Shown: one piece after another, positions 17,475-27,842 of the stretch
How the letters are laid out: every line of letters begins with the position of its first letter
How positions within the stretch are numbered: the stretch's first letter is position 1
DNA from: Cryptosporangium minutisporangium
GTDB lineage: Bacteria; Actinomycetota; Actinomycetes; Mycobacteriales; Cryptosporangiaceae
Reading direction: 5' to 3'
DNA length: 64,000 nucleotides
Assembly (NCBI RefSeq): GCF_039536245.1
Contig: NZ_BAAAYN010000044.1
Coordinates: 196,230-260,229 of the forward strand
Translations under genes and position numbers: made by a program
Notes under the pieces: model-generated
Database searches by the model: none
The model's input: only the letters and a program-made list of their open reading frames with translations
What the model was told of the DNA's origin: nothing

Positions 17475-18506
17475 ATGCCTATCGCCACCCCCGAGGTGTA
17501 CGCCGAGATGATCGACAAGGCGAAGGCCGGTTCCTTCGCCTACCCGGCCATCAACGTGTCCTCCTCGCAGACCCTGAACGCGGCCATCCGCGGCTTCGCG
17601 GAGGCGGAGAGCGACGGCATCATCCAGGTGTCGACCGGTGGCGCCGAGTACCTCTCCGGCCCGACGGTGAAGGACATGGTGACCGGCTCGGTCGCGCTGG
17701 CCGCGTTCGCCCACGAGGTCGCCAAGAAGTACGACGTCAACATCGCGCTGCACACCGACCACTGCCCGAAGGACAAGCTCGACGGGTTCGTCCGGCCGCT
17801 GCTCAAGATCAGCCAGGACCGGGTCGCCGCCGGCGAGAACCCGCTGTTCCAGTCCCACATGTGGGACGGTTCGGCGATCGACCTCGACGAGAACCTGAAG
17901 ATCGCCCAGGAGCTACTGGCCGAGGCCGCCAAGGCGAAGATCATCCTCGAGATCGAGATCGGCGTCGTGGGCGGCGAAGAGGACGGCGTCGCGCACGACA
18001 TCAACGAGAAGCTCTACACCGCCGAGGGCGACTTCCTGCACACGATCGACGCGCTCGGCAGCGGCGAGAAGGGCCGCTACCTGCTCGCCGCGACGTTCGG
18101 CAACGTGCACGGCGTCTACAAGCCGGGCAACGTCGTGCTCAAGCCCGAGGTGCTCAAGCGGGGCCAGGAAGTGGCGACCGAGAAGCTGGGCCTGGCGGCC
18201 GGGTCGAAGCCGTTCGACCTGGTCTTCCACGGCGGCTCGGGCTCGCTGCTGGAGGAGATCCACGAGTCGCTCGACTACGGCGTCGTGAAGATGAACGTGG
18301 ACACCGACACCCAGTACGCGTTCACGCGGCCGATCGTCGACCACGTCTTCAAGAACTACGACGGCGTCCTGAAGGTCGACGGCGAGGTCGGCAACAAGAA
18401 GACCTACGACCCGCGGAGCTGGGGCAAGAGCGCCGAGGCCGGCATGGCCGCCCGCGTCGCCGAGGCCTGCCAGGCCCTGCGGTCGGCGGGCACCGCGAAG
18501 AAGTAG
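17475..18506 (+). CDS. fbaA: Class II fructose-bisphosphate aldolase
   Basis: Zinc-dependent cleavage of fructose 1,6-bisphosphate into DHAP and glyceraldehyde 3-phosphate in glycolysis and gluconeogenesis; cytoplasmic dimer. 343 aa, the class IIA length. Zn and catalytic motifs: ALHTDHCPK (zinc His and catalytic Asp), GNVHGVYKPGNV, and VFHGGSGS followed by KMNVDTD for phosphate binding. The ATG start has GAGGAG upstream. The long in-frame open stretch before it is only a shadow of the MFS gene. Ends in a strong convergent terminator. Confidence 0.97.
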   Translation: MPIATPEVYAEMIDKAKAGSFAYPAINVSSSQTLNAAIRGFAEAESDGIIQVSTGGAEYLSGPTVKDMVTGSVALAAFAHEVAKKYDVNIALHTDHCPKDKLDGFVRPLLKISQDRVAAGENPLFQSHMWDGSAIDLDENLKIAQELLAEAAKAKIILEIEIGVVGGEEDGVAHDINEKLYTAEGDFLHTIDALGSGEKGRYLLAATFGNVHGVYKPGNVVLKPEVLKRGQEVATEKLGLAAGSKPFDLVFHGGSGSLLEEIHESLDYGVVKMNVDTDTQYAFTRPIVDHVFKNYDGVLKVDGEVGNKKTYDPRSWGKSAEAGMAARVAEACQALRSAGTAKK

Positions 18507-18514
18507 TCGTGTTC

Positions 18515-18566
18515 GAGGCGTTGCACGTTTGCGTTCCCTCTGAGGGCTGCGAACGTGCAACGCCTC
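18515..18566. terminator. 52-bp palindromic bidirectional terminator after fba
   Basis: Perfect 15-bp arms (18515-18529 GAGGCGTTGCACGTT, 18552-18566) with an inner CCCTC/GAGGG stem around a single T, so almost the whole 52 bp folds on itself. It lies between the convergent fba and LOG-like genes. It is unusually long and exact for a terminator. Confidence 0.8.
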
Positions 18567-18573
18567 TTCCGGC

Positions 18574-19683
18574 TCAGCCGCCGGTGAGCAGCGCCACCGC
18601 CTCGTCCACGTCGTCGGTGAGGTGGACCCGCGCCGGCTCGGTCGGCGCCTGGGCGAACAGCGGCCTGAGCAGCGCCTCCACCGGCAGCACCTCCGTCCAG
18701 TAGCGACGGTCCAAGAAAATCATCGGCCCGGACGCCCCGTCGCTGTTGTAGAACGCCTTCGTCGCGGCCTGGAACACCTCCTGGACGGTGCCCGCCTTGC
18801 CCGGCGCGAAGACGATGCCGCCACGCGCGGCTCGCAGGATCGTGTCCTCCCGGATCGCGTTCGAGAAGTACTTCGCGATCTGCCCGGCGAACAGGTTCGC
18901 CGGTTCGTGTCCGTAGAGCCAGGTCGGGATCGACAGCCCACCCGCCCACGGCTCCGCGCTCGGATACCGGGACCGCACCGCCAACGCCGCCGCGGTGTAC
19001 GGCTCGTGGTCGGCGAAGTACGGCGCCGCCGTGAGTTCCTCGAGCGCGGACGGGAGCGCGGCGTCGGGGAGGTAGGCGCCCAGGTTCGCGGCCTCCATCA
19101 CCCCCGGCCCACCGCCGGTCAGCACCAGCGCCCCGGCCCGGGTCAGCGCGTGCCCGAGCGCGGCTGCTTCCCGGTACGCGACCGATCCGCGTGGCTCGGC
19201 GTGCCCACCCATGACGCCCACCACCGGCCCGGCGTCCGGCGCGGACTTCCACGCGCCCAGCGCGTCGGTCAGCGCGTTGTCGATGCCGTGGTCGTGCAGG
19301 CGCTGGGACAGCGCCTCGCGAATCGGCGGCAGCGGGCCGCCGTGCTCCACGAAGTGCTCGTACACGGCCGTGTCGTACATCCCGGCGAAGCCGCCGCGCT
19401 CGAACCCCGCGGTGAGGTCGGCCGGGGTGTAGAGCGTCGACGGGTGGGTCGGGTACGGCGCGTGGGCGAGCTCCGGCACGACGGAAGCCCCGCGGCCGAC
19501 GAGATCGGCGGCAACCTCCGTCGAGAGCCGGCACCCGAGGAACAGGGCGTCGTCCACCGCGACGCCGCTCAGGTCGATGCCGGTGAGGTCCAGTCCTTGG
19601 ACGGCGAGCCCGGCGAGGCTTCGTTTGTCCAGCCACAGGCGGAGTTCGGCCAGGGTTTCGATTTCGTCCGGGGTGGCGTCCAC
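18574..19683 (-). CDS. LOG-like (TIGR00730-related) protein with N-terminal pentapeptide-like repeats
   Basis: 369 aa. The central and C-terminal part has the nucleotide-binding signature of the LOG/lysine-decarboxylase-like fold: VVGVMGGHAEPRG, LTGGGPGVMEAANLGAY and, later, VFAPGKAGTVQEVFQA, matching the PGGxGTxxE motif of cytokinin-nucleoside-monophosphate phosphoribohydrolases with one Gly replaced by Lys. Residues ~17-50 show a five-residue periodicity (LDLTG, IDLSG, VAVDD, ALFLG) like pentapeptide repeats. The protein is longer than simple LOG enzymes (about 190 aa), so the reaction is inferred only as nucleotide glycosidase-like. GTG at 19683 is chosen; an in-frame ATG at 19800 would add 39 atypical residues. 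Confidence 0.75.
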   Translation of the reverse strand: MDATPDEIETLAELRLWLDKRSLAGLAVQGLDLTGIDLSGVAVDDALFLGCRLSTEVAADLVGRGASVVPELAHAPYPTHPSTLYTPADLTAGFERGGFAGMYDTAVYEHFVEHGGPLPPIREALSQRLHDHGIDNALTDALGAWKSAPDAGPVVGVMGGHAEPRGSVAYREAAALGHALTRAGALVLTGGGPGVMEAANLGAYLPDAALPSALEELTAAPYFADHEPYTAAALAVRSRYPSAEPWAGGLSIPTWLYGHEPANLFAGQIAKYFSNAIREDTILRAARGGIVFAPGKAGTVQEVFQAATKAFYNSDGASGPMIFLDRRYWTEVLPVEALLRPLFAQAPTEPARVHLTDDVDEAVALLTGG

Positions 19684-19916
19684 CGTCCCATATTGCCGTC
19701 CGGGGCAAATCCGGCCGGCCGCCTGGGCGAATCCGGTGCAGTTCGTGTCAGATCCCCGACGTCCCGAATTTCCGGCGAGTTTCCTTGGAACGCGCGGCAT
19801 GGTTTCCGCCCGGTGATTTGTTATTGCGAGCTAGCGGCGCAATTGCGTCGCGTAATACTGCCCACACCTGCAGGTACGTCGGTCCGCCACGTCCTCCCGC
19901 CCGTCAGGATGAACCC
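19684..19916. other. Divergent intergenic region, lower GC
   Basis: 233 bp between the LOG-like and DUF3151 genes, visibly richer in A/T than its surroundings (for example around 19805-19860). It likely carries the two divergent promoters; no clear hexamer pair or operator was identified. Confidence 0.35.
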
Positions 19917-20339
19917 ATGAGCCTTCCTCGTGACCTCCTCCCGCAGCCGCCCTCGACGCTCCTGCCGGAGGACCCGGAGGAACTGGCGGCCGTCCGAGCC
20001 GCCGCGGCCGGCGAGGAGGACCCGTCTGCCGTCGCGGCCCGCTACCCGACCAGCAGTGGCGCCTGGGCTGTCCTGGCCGACCAGGCGTTCGCGAAGGGCG
20101 ACGCGATCGCCTCCTACGCGTACGCCCGCACCGGCTACCACCGCGGCCTCGACGCGCTGCGCCGCAACGGTTGGAAGGGCCACGGCCCGGTGCCGTTCTC
20201 GCACGAGGGCAACCAGGGATTCCTCCGGGCGCTGAACGCGCTGGCCCGCGCGGCGCTGGAGATCGGCGAGTCCGACGAGGCCGCCCGCTGCGCCCAGTTC
20301 CTCCGCGACTCGGACCCGTCTGCAGCAGACCGCATGTAG
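19917..20339 (+). CDS. DUF3151 family protein
   Basis: 140-aa soluble acidic protein of the actinobacterial DUF3151 family (the mycobacterial member is Rv0360c). Diagnostic features are the N-terminal LLPQPPSTLLP, the Trp-containing LYPTSSGAWAVLAD-type TPR-like segment, and YARTGYHRGLDALRRNGWKG near the middle. The helix-rich pattern recalls a TPR-like scaffold. Function unknown. Family members are found near fba and purA in mycobacteria, as here. The ATG follows AGGATG at a short distance; the open frame upstream is non-coding leader. Confidence 0.85.
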   Translation: MSLPRDLLPQPPSTLLPEDPEELAAVRAAAAGEEDPSAVAARYPTSSGAWAVLADQAFAKGDAIASYAYARTGYHRGLDALRRNGWKGHGPVPFSHEGNQGFLRALNALARAALEIGESDEAARCAQFLRDSDPSAADRM

Positions 20340-20360
20340 ACGCACCTCGGACCGAACGAA

Positions 20361-20391
20361 CGGCGGGCGCCCGGATGCCGGGTGCTCGCCG
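20361..20391. terminator. Bidirectional terminator, DUF3151 / ATPase
   Basis: 14-bp arms with two G-T-type mismatches (CGGCGGGCGCCCGG, loop ATG, CCGGGTGCTCGCCG) between convergent genes. Confidence 0.65.
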
Positions 20392-20443
20392 TTGTCGTCC
20401 GCGGGTCAGTGCACAGCCACCGGGGACGCCGCCGAGCGCCGCG

Positions 20444-23050
20444 TCAGAGGCCCTCGGCGATCGCCGCCGCGATGCGGAGCCACGCGTTGCGGGTACGGGA
20501 CGAGAGATCGCCGTAACGGATCGGCTCGCCCGAGTCGAGCAGCCGCTCGTACGGCGCCAGCAGCACCGCCCGGGTCCGCGCCGCGAAGTGCCGCTGGATC
20601 GCCGGGAGGTCGACGTCCTTCCGGCTGGCCGGCATCGCGACCACGGTGACCGCCCGGCGCACGAGTTCGTGCCGCCCGGTCTGGTCGAGGTGGTCGAGCA
20701 TCCGCGCGGCGGTCTCCGCGGAGTCGCCACGCGCAGACATCGTCACGACCAGCTGGTCGGTGGCGTCGATCGCGGCTTGCCAGTTCTCCGCCCGGACGTT
20801 GTTGCCGGTGTCGACGACGATCAGCTTGTAGAACCGGCTGACGACCTCGCGGATGTTGACGAACGCCTGCGCGGTGAGCATCTCACCGGCGGTCGCCGAC
20901 TCGTCCGACGCCAGGACGTCGAACATCGCCTCGCCCTGGGACCGGACGAACGGTGTCAGGTCGCCGACCTTGCCCCCGCTGCTCTGGAAACTGGGGAGTG
21001 CGCGCAGCACGTCGCGGACGGTGTGCACGTGGTAGTCCTGCTGGGAGCGCATGCCCAGCGTGCCCTGGGTCTCGTTGTTGTCCCAGGCCAGCACGTATCC
21101 GCCGCGGTTCTGGCCGAACGTCATCGCGGTCATCAGCACGGCGACCGTCTTGCCGGCGCCGCCCTTCGGGTTCACCACGGTCACCTGGCGCAGCCCGCCG
21201 AAGTTCCGCCGGACCTTCCCCACCGCGTCGCGGTACTCGATCTCCCGCTTGGAGAGCTGCGGGCTCACGGTGCCGAACGTGACCCGCCGGATCAGCGCCG
21301 GCACGCCCATCGTCGGCTCCGGCGGTCGCGGGCGGTGTGCCCGCCGAGCGGCGAACTCCTCCGCGGTCGGCGGTACCGCCGGCTGGTCGAAACTCTGCGG
21401 CGTCGGACCGGTCCGCCACTCCGGCTGCGGCCGTGGGTGCTGTTCCCGTGCCTGCTGCGGACGCTCGGCAGCAGCGTCCGGCGCGGGCCGGTAGGAGTAG
21501 TGATCCGCGGGCCGATGCAGGTCGTGCGGGGCCGGCGGCGGTACCTGCGGCTGGGCTTCGGAGTGCGGTGGTGCGGCTGCCTGCGGTGGTGCTGGGTACT
21601 GGCCTTGGGCGAGCGGATCTGCGGCGGGCGGAGCGGACCACTCCTGGCTCGGCGGCGACTGATGCCCCGCCTCCGTGGACTCCGTCGGCCAGTGTGGCGC
21701 GGTCAGCGGATCGGGGTCGGCCGGCTGTCCGGACACGGGGTGCTCGAACACCGGCTGCCCAGAAATCGGCTGCCCTGAGATCGGCTGCCCTGAGATCGGC
21801 TGCCCGTAGTCCGGCTGCCCGGAAGTCGGCTGCCCGTACACGGGCTGGCCGGATGTGGGCTGGCCGGACGTGGGCTGGCCGGATGTGGGCTGGCCGGACG
21901 TCGGGTGGGCGGCCTGCGGCTCCCCTGACGTCGGTGCACCGGAAACGTGTGCGCCCGACACCGGGTTCGGCGCCGCGTACCCCTGCTCACCGGCTGGCTG
22001 CGCGGGCCACTGCGTCTGGTTCGGATCCGGCTGCGGCCACTGCTGGGCCGGCCACTGCTGAGCGGGCTGCTCCGGCCCCTGCTGGGCCGGGTGGGCCGGC
22101 GGCGGCTGGGCCGGCCACTGCTCCGACGGCTGCTGAGCCGGCCACTGCTGCTCCGACGGCTGCTGAGCCGGCCACTGCTGCTCCTGCGCCGGCCACTGCT
22201 GCCCCGCGGCCGGTGGCGGCCACTGGTTCTCCTGCCCCGGCCACTGCGTCTGTGCCGGCCACTGCTGCTGCGCGGGCCACTGGTTCTCCTGGCCCGGCCA
22301 CTGCTGCTGGGCCGGATCCTGCTGCGGCCACTGTTGCTGCGCGGGCCACTGCTGTTCGGGCGCCGGCCACGCAGCCTGCTGCGGCCACTGCGCGGGCTGC
22401 TGCGCCGGCCACTGATCCGGCTGCTGATTCGGCTGCTGACCCGGAGGCTGTTGGGCGGGCCACTGCTCCGGTTGCTCGCCGGGCCACTGCTGCGGTTGCT
22501 CGGTCGGCTCGGCCTGGCCGGGCCAGCCCTGCGCCGACGGTGGCTGCCACTCCTCGCTCGGAGCCACCCCGGGCACGGTCTGCGCGTACGGACCGGGATG
22601 CGGGGGCGGCGTCGACTGAGGGCTGCCCGGAGTCGGCCAGTGCGGCATCGCCGGCTGTTCCGACGGCGACGGCGGGGCCGACGTGGTGGCGTCCGGACCC
22701 GGCTGCGCGGGCACGTCGGGCGTGTCGGAGAGCCGGACCACCCCGTTGCTGGCGGTGGTGCTGTCTACCCACCCCGAACCGCTCTGCAAATGCTCGGCCT
22801 TGGGCGTGCCGTTGGGTGGCGTCTCCGAGCCGTCCGTAGACGGCCACCCGATCGCAGACGGCTCGCCGGGCAAGTCGGCGTGCGCATCGGAGTCAGGACG
22901 GCCATTGGCCTCACCGTTGCTCTGGCCGGTGCCTTGCACGGGATTGGAACCCCCCAACGTTGTGGCCGGAGCATTGCAGAGTCTGGACCCGGTGTGGAGT
23001 GAGGATCGTCCAGCCAGCCCGTGCGCAGGAGGCTGAACCACCCTCAGCAT
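20444..23050 (-). CDS. MinD/ParA-like ATPase with a giant Gln/Trp/Pro-rich N-terminal region
   Basis: 868 aa from the ATG at 23050; a GTG at 22939 (831 aa) is an alternative with a G-rich tract upstream. Residues ~60-600 are low complexity, with dozens of QWPAQ/QQWP units and a run of SGQP(T/I/V) units. The last ~270 residues are a P-loop ATPase: deviant Walker A NPKGGAGKT (about 626-634), LAWDNNETQGTLG, Walker B-like LIVVDTGNN, and a TMSARGDSAETA switch region. This plan recalls EspI of the mycobacterial ESX-1 locus and other MinD-like proteins with disordered N-termini, but no ESX genes are nearby. It presumably binds ATP and dimerises; cargo unknown. It is followed upstream by the DAGK-like gene at 48 bp, so the two may share a transcript. 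Confidence 0.85.
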   Translation of the reverse strand: MLRVVQPPAHGLAGRSSLHTGSRLCNAPATTLGGSNPVQGTGQSNGEANGRPDSDAHADLPGEPSAIGWPSTDGSETPPNGTPKAEHLQSGSGWVDSTTASNGVVRLSDTPDVPAQPGPDATTSAPPSPSEQPAMPHWPTPGSPQSTPPPHPGPYAQTVPGVAPSEEWQPPSAQGWPGQAEPTEQPQQWPGEQPEQWPAQQPPGQQPNQQPDQWPAQQPAQWPQQAAWPAPEQQWPAQQQWPQQDPAQQQWPGQENQWPAQQQWPAQTQWPGQENQWPPPAAGQQWPAQEQQWPAQQPSEQQWPAQQPSEQWPAQPPPAHPAQQGPEQPAQQWPAQQWPQPDPNQTQWPAQPAGEQGYAAPNPVSGAHVSGAPTSGEPQAAHPTSGQPTSGQPTSGQPTSGQPVYGQPTSGQPDYGQPISGQPISGQPISGQPVFEHPVSGQPADPDPLTAPHWPTESTEAGHQSPPSQEWSAPPAADPLAQGQYPAPPQAAAPPHSEAQPQVPPPAPHDLHRPADHYSYRPAPDAAAERPQQAREQHPRPQPEWRTGPTPQSFDQPAVPPTAEEFAARRAHRPRPPEPTMGVPALIRRVTFGTVSPQLSKREIEYRDAVGKVRRNFGGLRQVTVVNPKGGAGKTVAVLMTAMTFGQNRGGYVLAWDNNETQGTLGMRSQQDYHVHTVRDVLRALPSFQSSGGKVGDLTPFVRSQGEAMFDVLASDESATAGEMLTAQAFVNIREVVSRFYKLIVVDTGNNVRAENWQAAIDATDQLVVTMSARGDSAETAARMLDHLDQTGRHELVRRAVTVVAMPASRKDVDLPAIQRHFAARTRAVLLAPYERLLDSGEPIRYGDLSSRTRNAWLRIAAAIAEGL

Positions 23051-23097
23051 GCCCAGTATCCATACTGCCGGTACCTACCGACGGCTGATAACGCCGG

Positions 23098-25358
<2,261 letters not shown>

Positions 25359-25475
25359 TCGTTTGTGACCGGTTTGGTCGGGACGCGGAGTGACGTCAGT
25401 TCGCCGACGGGATCGCCGCGATCGTCCGCCGCCAGGGGGCCGGTCTGTACTGACGGCCGTGTCCACCGGCTAGTC

Positions 25476-25512
25476 GCGCCGCGCGGGGGCTACGTCCCCG
25501 CGCGGCGCTTTT
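25476..25512 (+). terminator. Rho-independent terminator downstream of purA
   Basis: 13-bp perfect arms (GCGCCGCGCGGGG / CCCCGCGCGGCGC) with a 7-nt loop, followed immediately by TTTT. The best intrinsic terminator in the window. Confidence 0.88.
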
Positions 25513-25632
25513 GCGCTGGGCCGGGGCCGTGTTTGTGAGGTGATCGACGGCGGTCGGGTCCGCGGCTGATGCACGATCCCGCTATAACGGCGGTACGAGA
25601 CGACGCTGCTGGGCGTGCGGAAGGCGGTGACG

Positions 25633-26748
25633 ATGGGTTCTTCGCCCACGGACGACGAGCAGCCGTCGCCGCCACCCGACCCGCCGCCCTCCGACGAAAC
25701 CGCCGGCAGCACCGCTCCGGGCGGGTTCACCGCACCGCCGCGCAGCGGTCTGCCGCCGCGGTGGGTCGGCGGCGGCCGGACGTTATCCAAGTTCGACGGC
25801 CTCGGCCTCGCCGCCCGGCTGGCCCGGCTGGCGGTGGTGGTGTTCCTGCTGGTGGGCGCCGTCGTTGTCGCCGCGGTGACGGTCAGCGGTGTCGGCCCGC
25901 CCTCCCAGGACGATCTCCGGCGGCAGGCCGGACTGCTCGACAAGCGTCAGCTGCTGATCGGCGTCAAGGACGACCAGCCCGGGATGTCGCTGCTGGAGAA
26001 CGGCGTCTACCGGGGTTTCGACGTCGAGATCGCGTACCTGGTCGCCGCCAGCCTCGGGTTCACCCCGGACGACGTGCGCCTCCTGACGATCGAGAGCGAG
26101 GACCGAGCCCGGCGCCAGGCACTCGACGTGAAGACGAAGAAGATCGTCACGGTCGACCTGGTCGTCGCCACGTTCAGCATCACCGCCGCGCGCGAGGCCG
26201 ACCCGGACGTCACGTTCTCGGCGCCGTACCTGCGCACCGAGCAGTCGGTGCTGACGCGGAAGAAGTCCGGCAAGCCGTACGAGGCGCTGTCCGACCTGGC
26301 CGGCCAGACCGTCTGCACGCTCAACACCACGACGTCGAAGCAGAACCTCGAGGCCGCGGGCGTCAACCCGGTCGGGAAGAACAAGATCAGCGAGTGCGTC
26401 CGCGGCCTCCGGGAGAAGCGGTACGACGCGGTCTCCACCGATGCGGCGATCCTGGCCGGGTTCGTGTTCCAAGACCCCGAAGCGTTCACGATCCACGACA
26501 TAGGCGCCGAAGGCAGTGAGCTCTACGGCATCAACGTGGGCACGAATGAGGCGCTGAAGACACTCGTCGACCTGGCGCTCTACCGCTCGTACACCGAGCC
26601 GACCGACCGCCGCTGGGAGACCGCGTACGACACCTATCTGCGCCGGGAGCAGCCGGCCGCGATGCCGCAGCAAGTCGCCGTCGCCAAGCAGCCCGACGTC
26701 GAGAAGCCTTCGGTGCGGATCTGGCCCTGGCAGGAGCAACAACAGTGA
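25633..26748 (+). CDS. Membrane-anchored solute-binding protein (SBP_bac_3 type)
   Basis: 371 aa. A Pro/Ser-rich cytoplasmic N-terminus (residues 1-60), one membrane span (about 68-90), then a periplasmic-binding-protein type 3 domain: LIGVKDDQPGMSLLENGVYRGFDVEIA, DVTFSAPYLRTEQSVL and the C-terminal lobe LYGINVGTNEALK match amino-acid (glutamate-like) binders. It is tethered by a span rather than the usual lipid anchor. No ABC permease or ATPase is adjacent, so it may act as a sensor rather than in transport. ATG at 25633 has GGAAGG 8 bases upstream; TATAAC at 25583-25588 may be a -10 element. The following gene starts inside its stop codon. Confidence 0.85.
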   Translation: MGSSPTDDEQPSPPPDPPPSDETAGSTAPGGFTAPPRSGLPPRWVGGGRTLSKFDGLGLAARLARLAVVVFLLVGAVVVAAVTVSGVGPPSQDDLRRQAGLLDKRQLLIGVKDDQPGMSLLENGVYRGFDVEIAYLVAASLGFTPDDVRLLTIESEDRARRQALDVKTKKIVTVDLVVATFSITAAREADPDVTFSAPYLRTEQSVLTRKKSGKPYEALSDLAGQTVCTLNTTTSKQNLEAAGVNPVGKNKISECVRGLREKRYDAVSTDAAILAGFVFQDPEAFTIHDIGAEGSELYGINVGTNEALKTLVDLALYRSYTEPTDRRWETAYDTYLRREQPAAMPQQVAVAKQPDVEKPSVRIWPWQEQQQ

Positions 26749-27809
26749 CCCGGCCGCAGCCGGTCATGCTCCCGGCCCGCCGACGTCGGGGCCGGGACCA
26801 GCAGTGGATGCTCACCGCGTTACCGGCTTTCCCGCTGCTCCTGCTCGTGCTGCGACTCTGGTACCTCAGCCGGCAGGACCTGCAGACGATGCTGCTGCTG
26901 GTGCAGAACGTGAGTCCGCTCGGGTTGATCGGCTCCCTGCTGATCACGTTGGTCTGGGTGCCCCCGGTGTTCATCCTGGTGGGGCGGGCGTTGGGGGCAC
27001 TGCTGCTGGTCAGCTCGATCGACGCCGGCCGGTCGTGGCTCGCCCGTGCCGCCGGTCGGACCCCGGGGTGGGTGGTGCTGTCGGCGGTCGGGGTCGCGGC
27101 CGTCACCTGGCAGCTGCGATTCCTGCCGACGCTCGGCATGCTGCTGCTCGTCATCCTCGCGCTGGACGTCCGGCTGCGGTACGAGGACCACCCGCAGCTG
27201 GTCCGGCTGGCGTGCGTCGTCGTGCCGGTGGCCTGCTCCGTGCTGGGCCTGCTGCTGTTCGGCCCGGCCACCCTGGACGCTCTGCGGGCCGGTGAGGCGG
27301 AGACCGCGTTCCTGCTGATGGGGCCGGTGCTGGCGCTGCCGTTCCTGACCGGACCGTTGCCGGCACCGTCCGCCCGGCTGGTGACGCACTGGGTGGCGAT
27401 GGCGGGGCTGGTGATCGGGCCGATCCTGGTCGCCGCGATCTTCGTCCAGGCACCGGTGCTGCCGGCCGTCGCGGTGGAACTCAAGCCGGACGTGGCCGGG
27501 CTGAGCCCCGAGGCCGACGACCCCGGGGTCGGGGAGCGGGACGACGTCACCGTGGTGCGCGGTCAGGTGATCACGGTGGACGACCGCACGACGACGCTGC
27601 TGGAGTCCGGCGGCAAGGTCCAGTTCGTCCCGAACGACGCGGTGATCTCGCAGGTGCTCTGCCCCGACCCGATCGCACCGCCGTACAGCGCGGTGACCGT
27701 GCACGGGTGGCAGGTCGAGCGGGCGATGCTGTCCTGGCTGGCGCCGTCGCGCTCGCAGACGGCGGAGCCCGACCCCCGCTGCCTCGGACGGCCCGCCCCA
27801 CGACGCTGA
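26745..27809 (+). CDS. Polytopic membrane protein coupled to the binding protein
   Basis: 354 aa with six or seven predicted membrane spans (about residues 21-42, 57-83, 107-121, 123-143, 160-178, 190-202 and 217-242) and a hydrophilic C-terminal ~110 residues with one Cys pair-less cysteine and a beta-rich look (GQVITVDDRTTTLLESG). Family not recognised; it is not an ABC permease. It starts with a GTG overlapping the stop of the binding-protein gene by 4 bp (GTGA), so the two are translationally coupled and probably form a complex. Confidence 0.75.
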   Translation: MTRPQPVMLPARRRRGRDQQWMLTALPAFPLLLLVLRLWYLSRQDLQTMLLLVQNVSPLGLIGSLLITLVWVPPVFILVGRALGALLLVSSIDAGRSWLARAAGRTPGWVVLSAVGVAAVTWQLRFLPTLGMLLLVILALDVRLRYEDHPQLVRLACVVVPVACSVLGLLLFGPATLDALRAGEAETAFLLMGPVLALPFLTGPLPAPSARLVTHWVAMAGLVIGPILVAAIFVQAPVLPAVAVELKPDVAGLSPEADDPGVGERDDVTVVRGQVITVDDRTTTLLESGGKVQFVPNDAVISQVLCPDPIAPPYSAVTVHGWQVERAMLSWLAPSRSQTAEPDPRCLGRPAPRR

Positions 27810-27842
27810 GCGCCCGGGCGCGGCGATGCACGATTGTGGCCC

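Noticed and set aside
16035-18506. A single 823-aa protein
   Set aside because: Its first half is an out-of-frame Arg/Gly-rich reading of the MFS gene; the true fba start is the ATG at 17475.
18515-18566. Inverted repeat as a transposon end
   Set aside because: No second copy with a transposase nearby, and its position between convergent genes fits a terminator.
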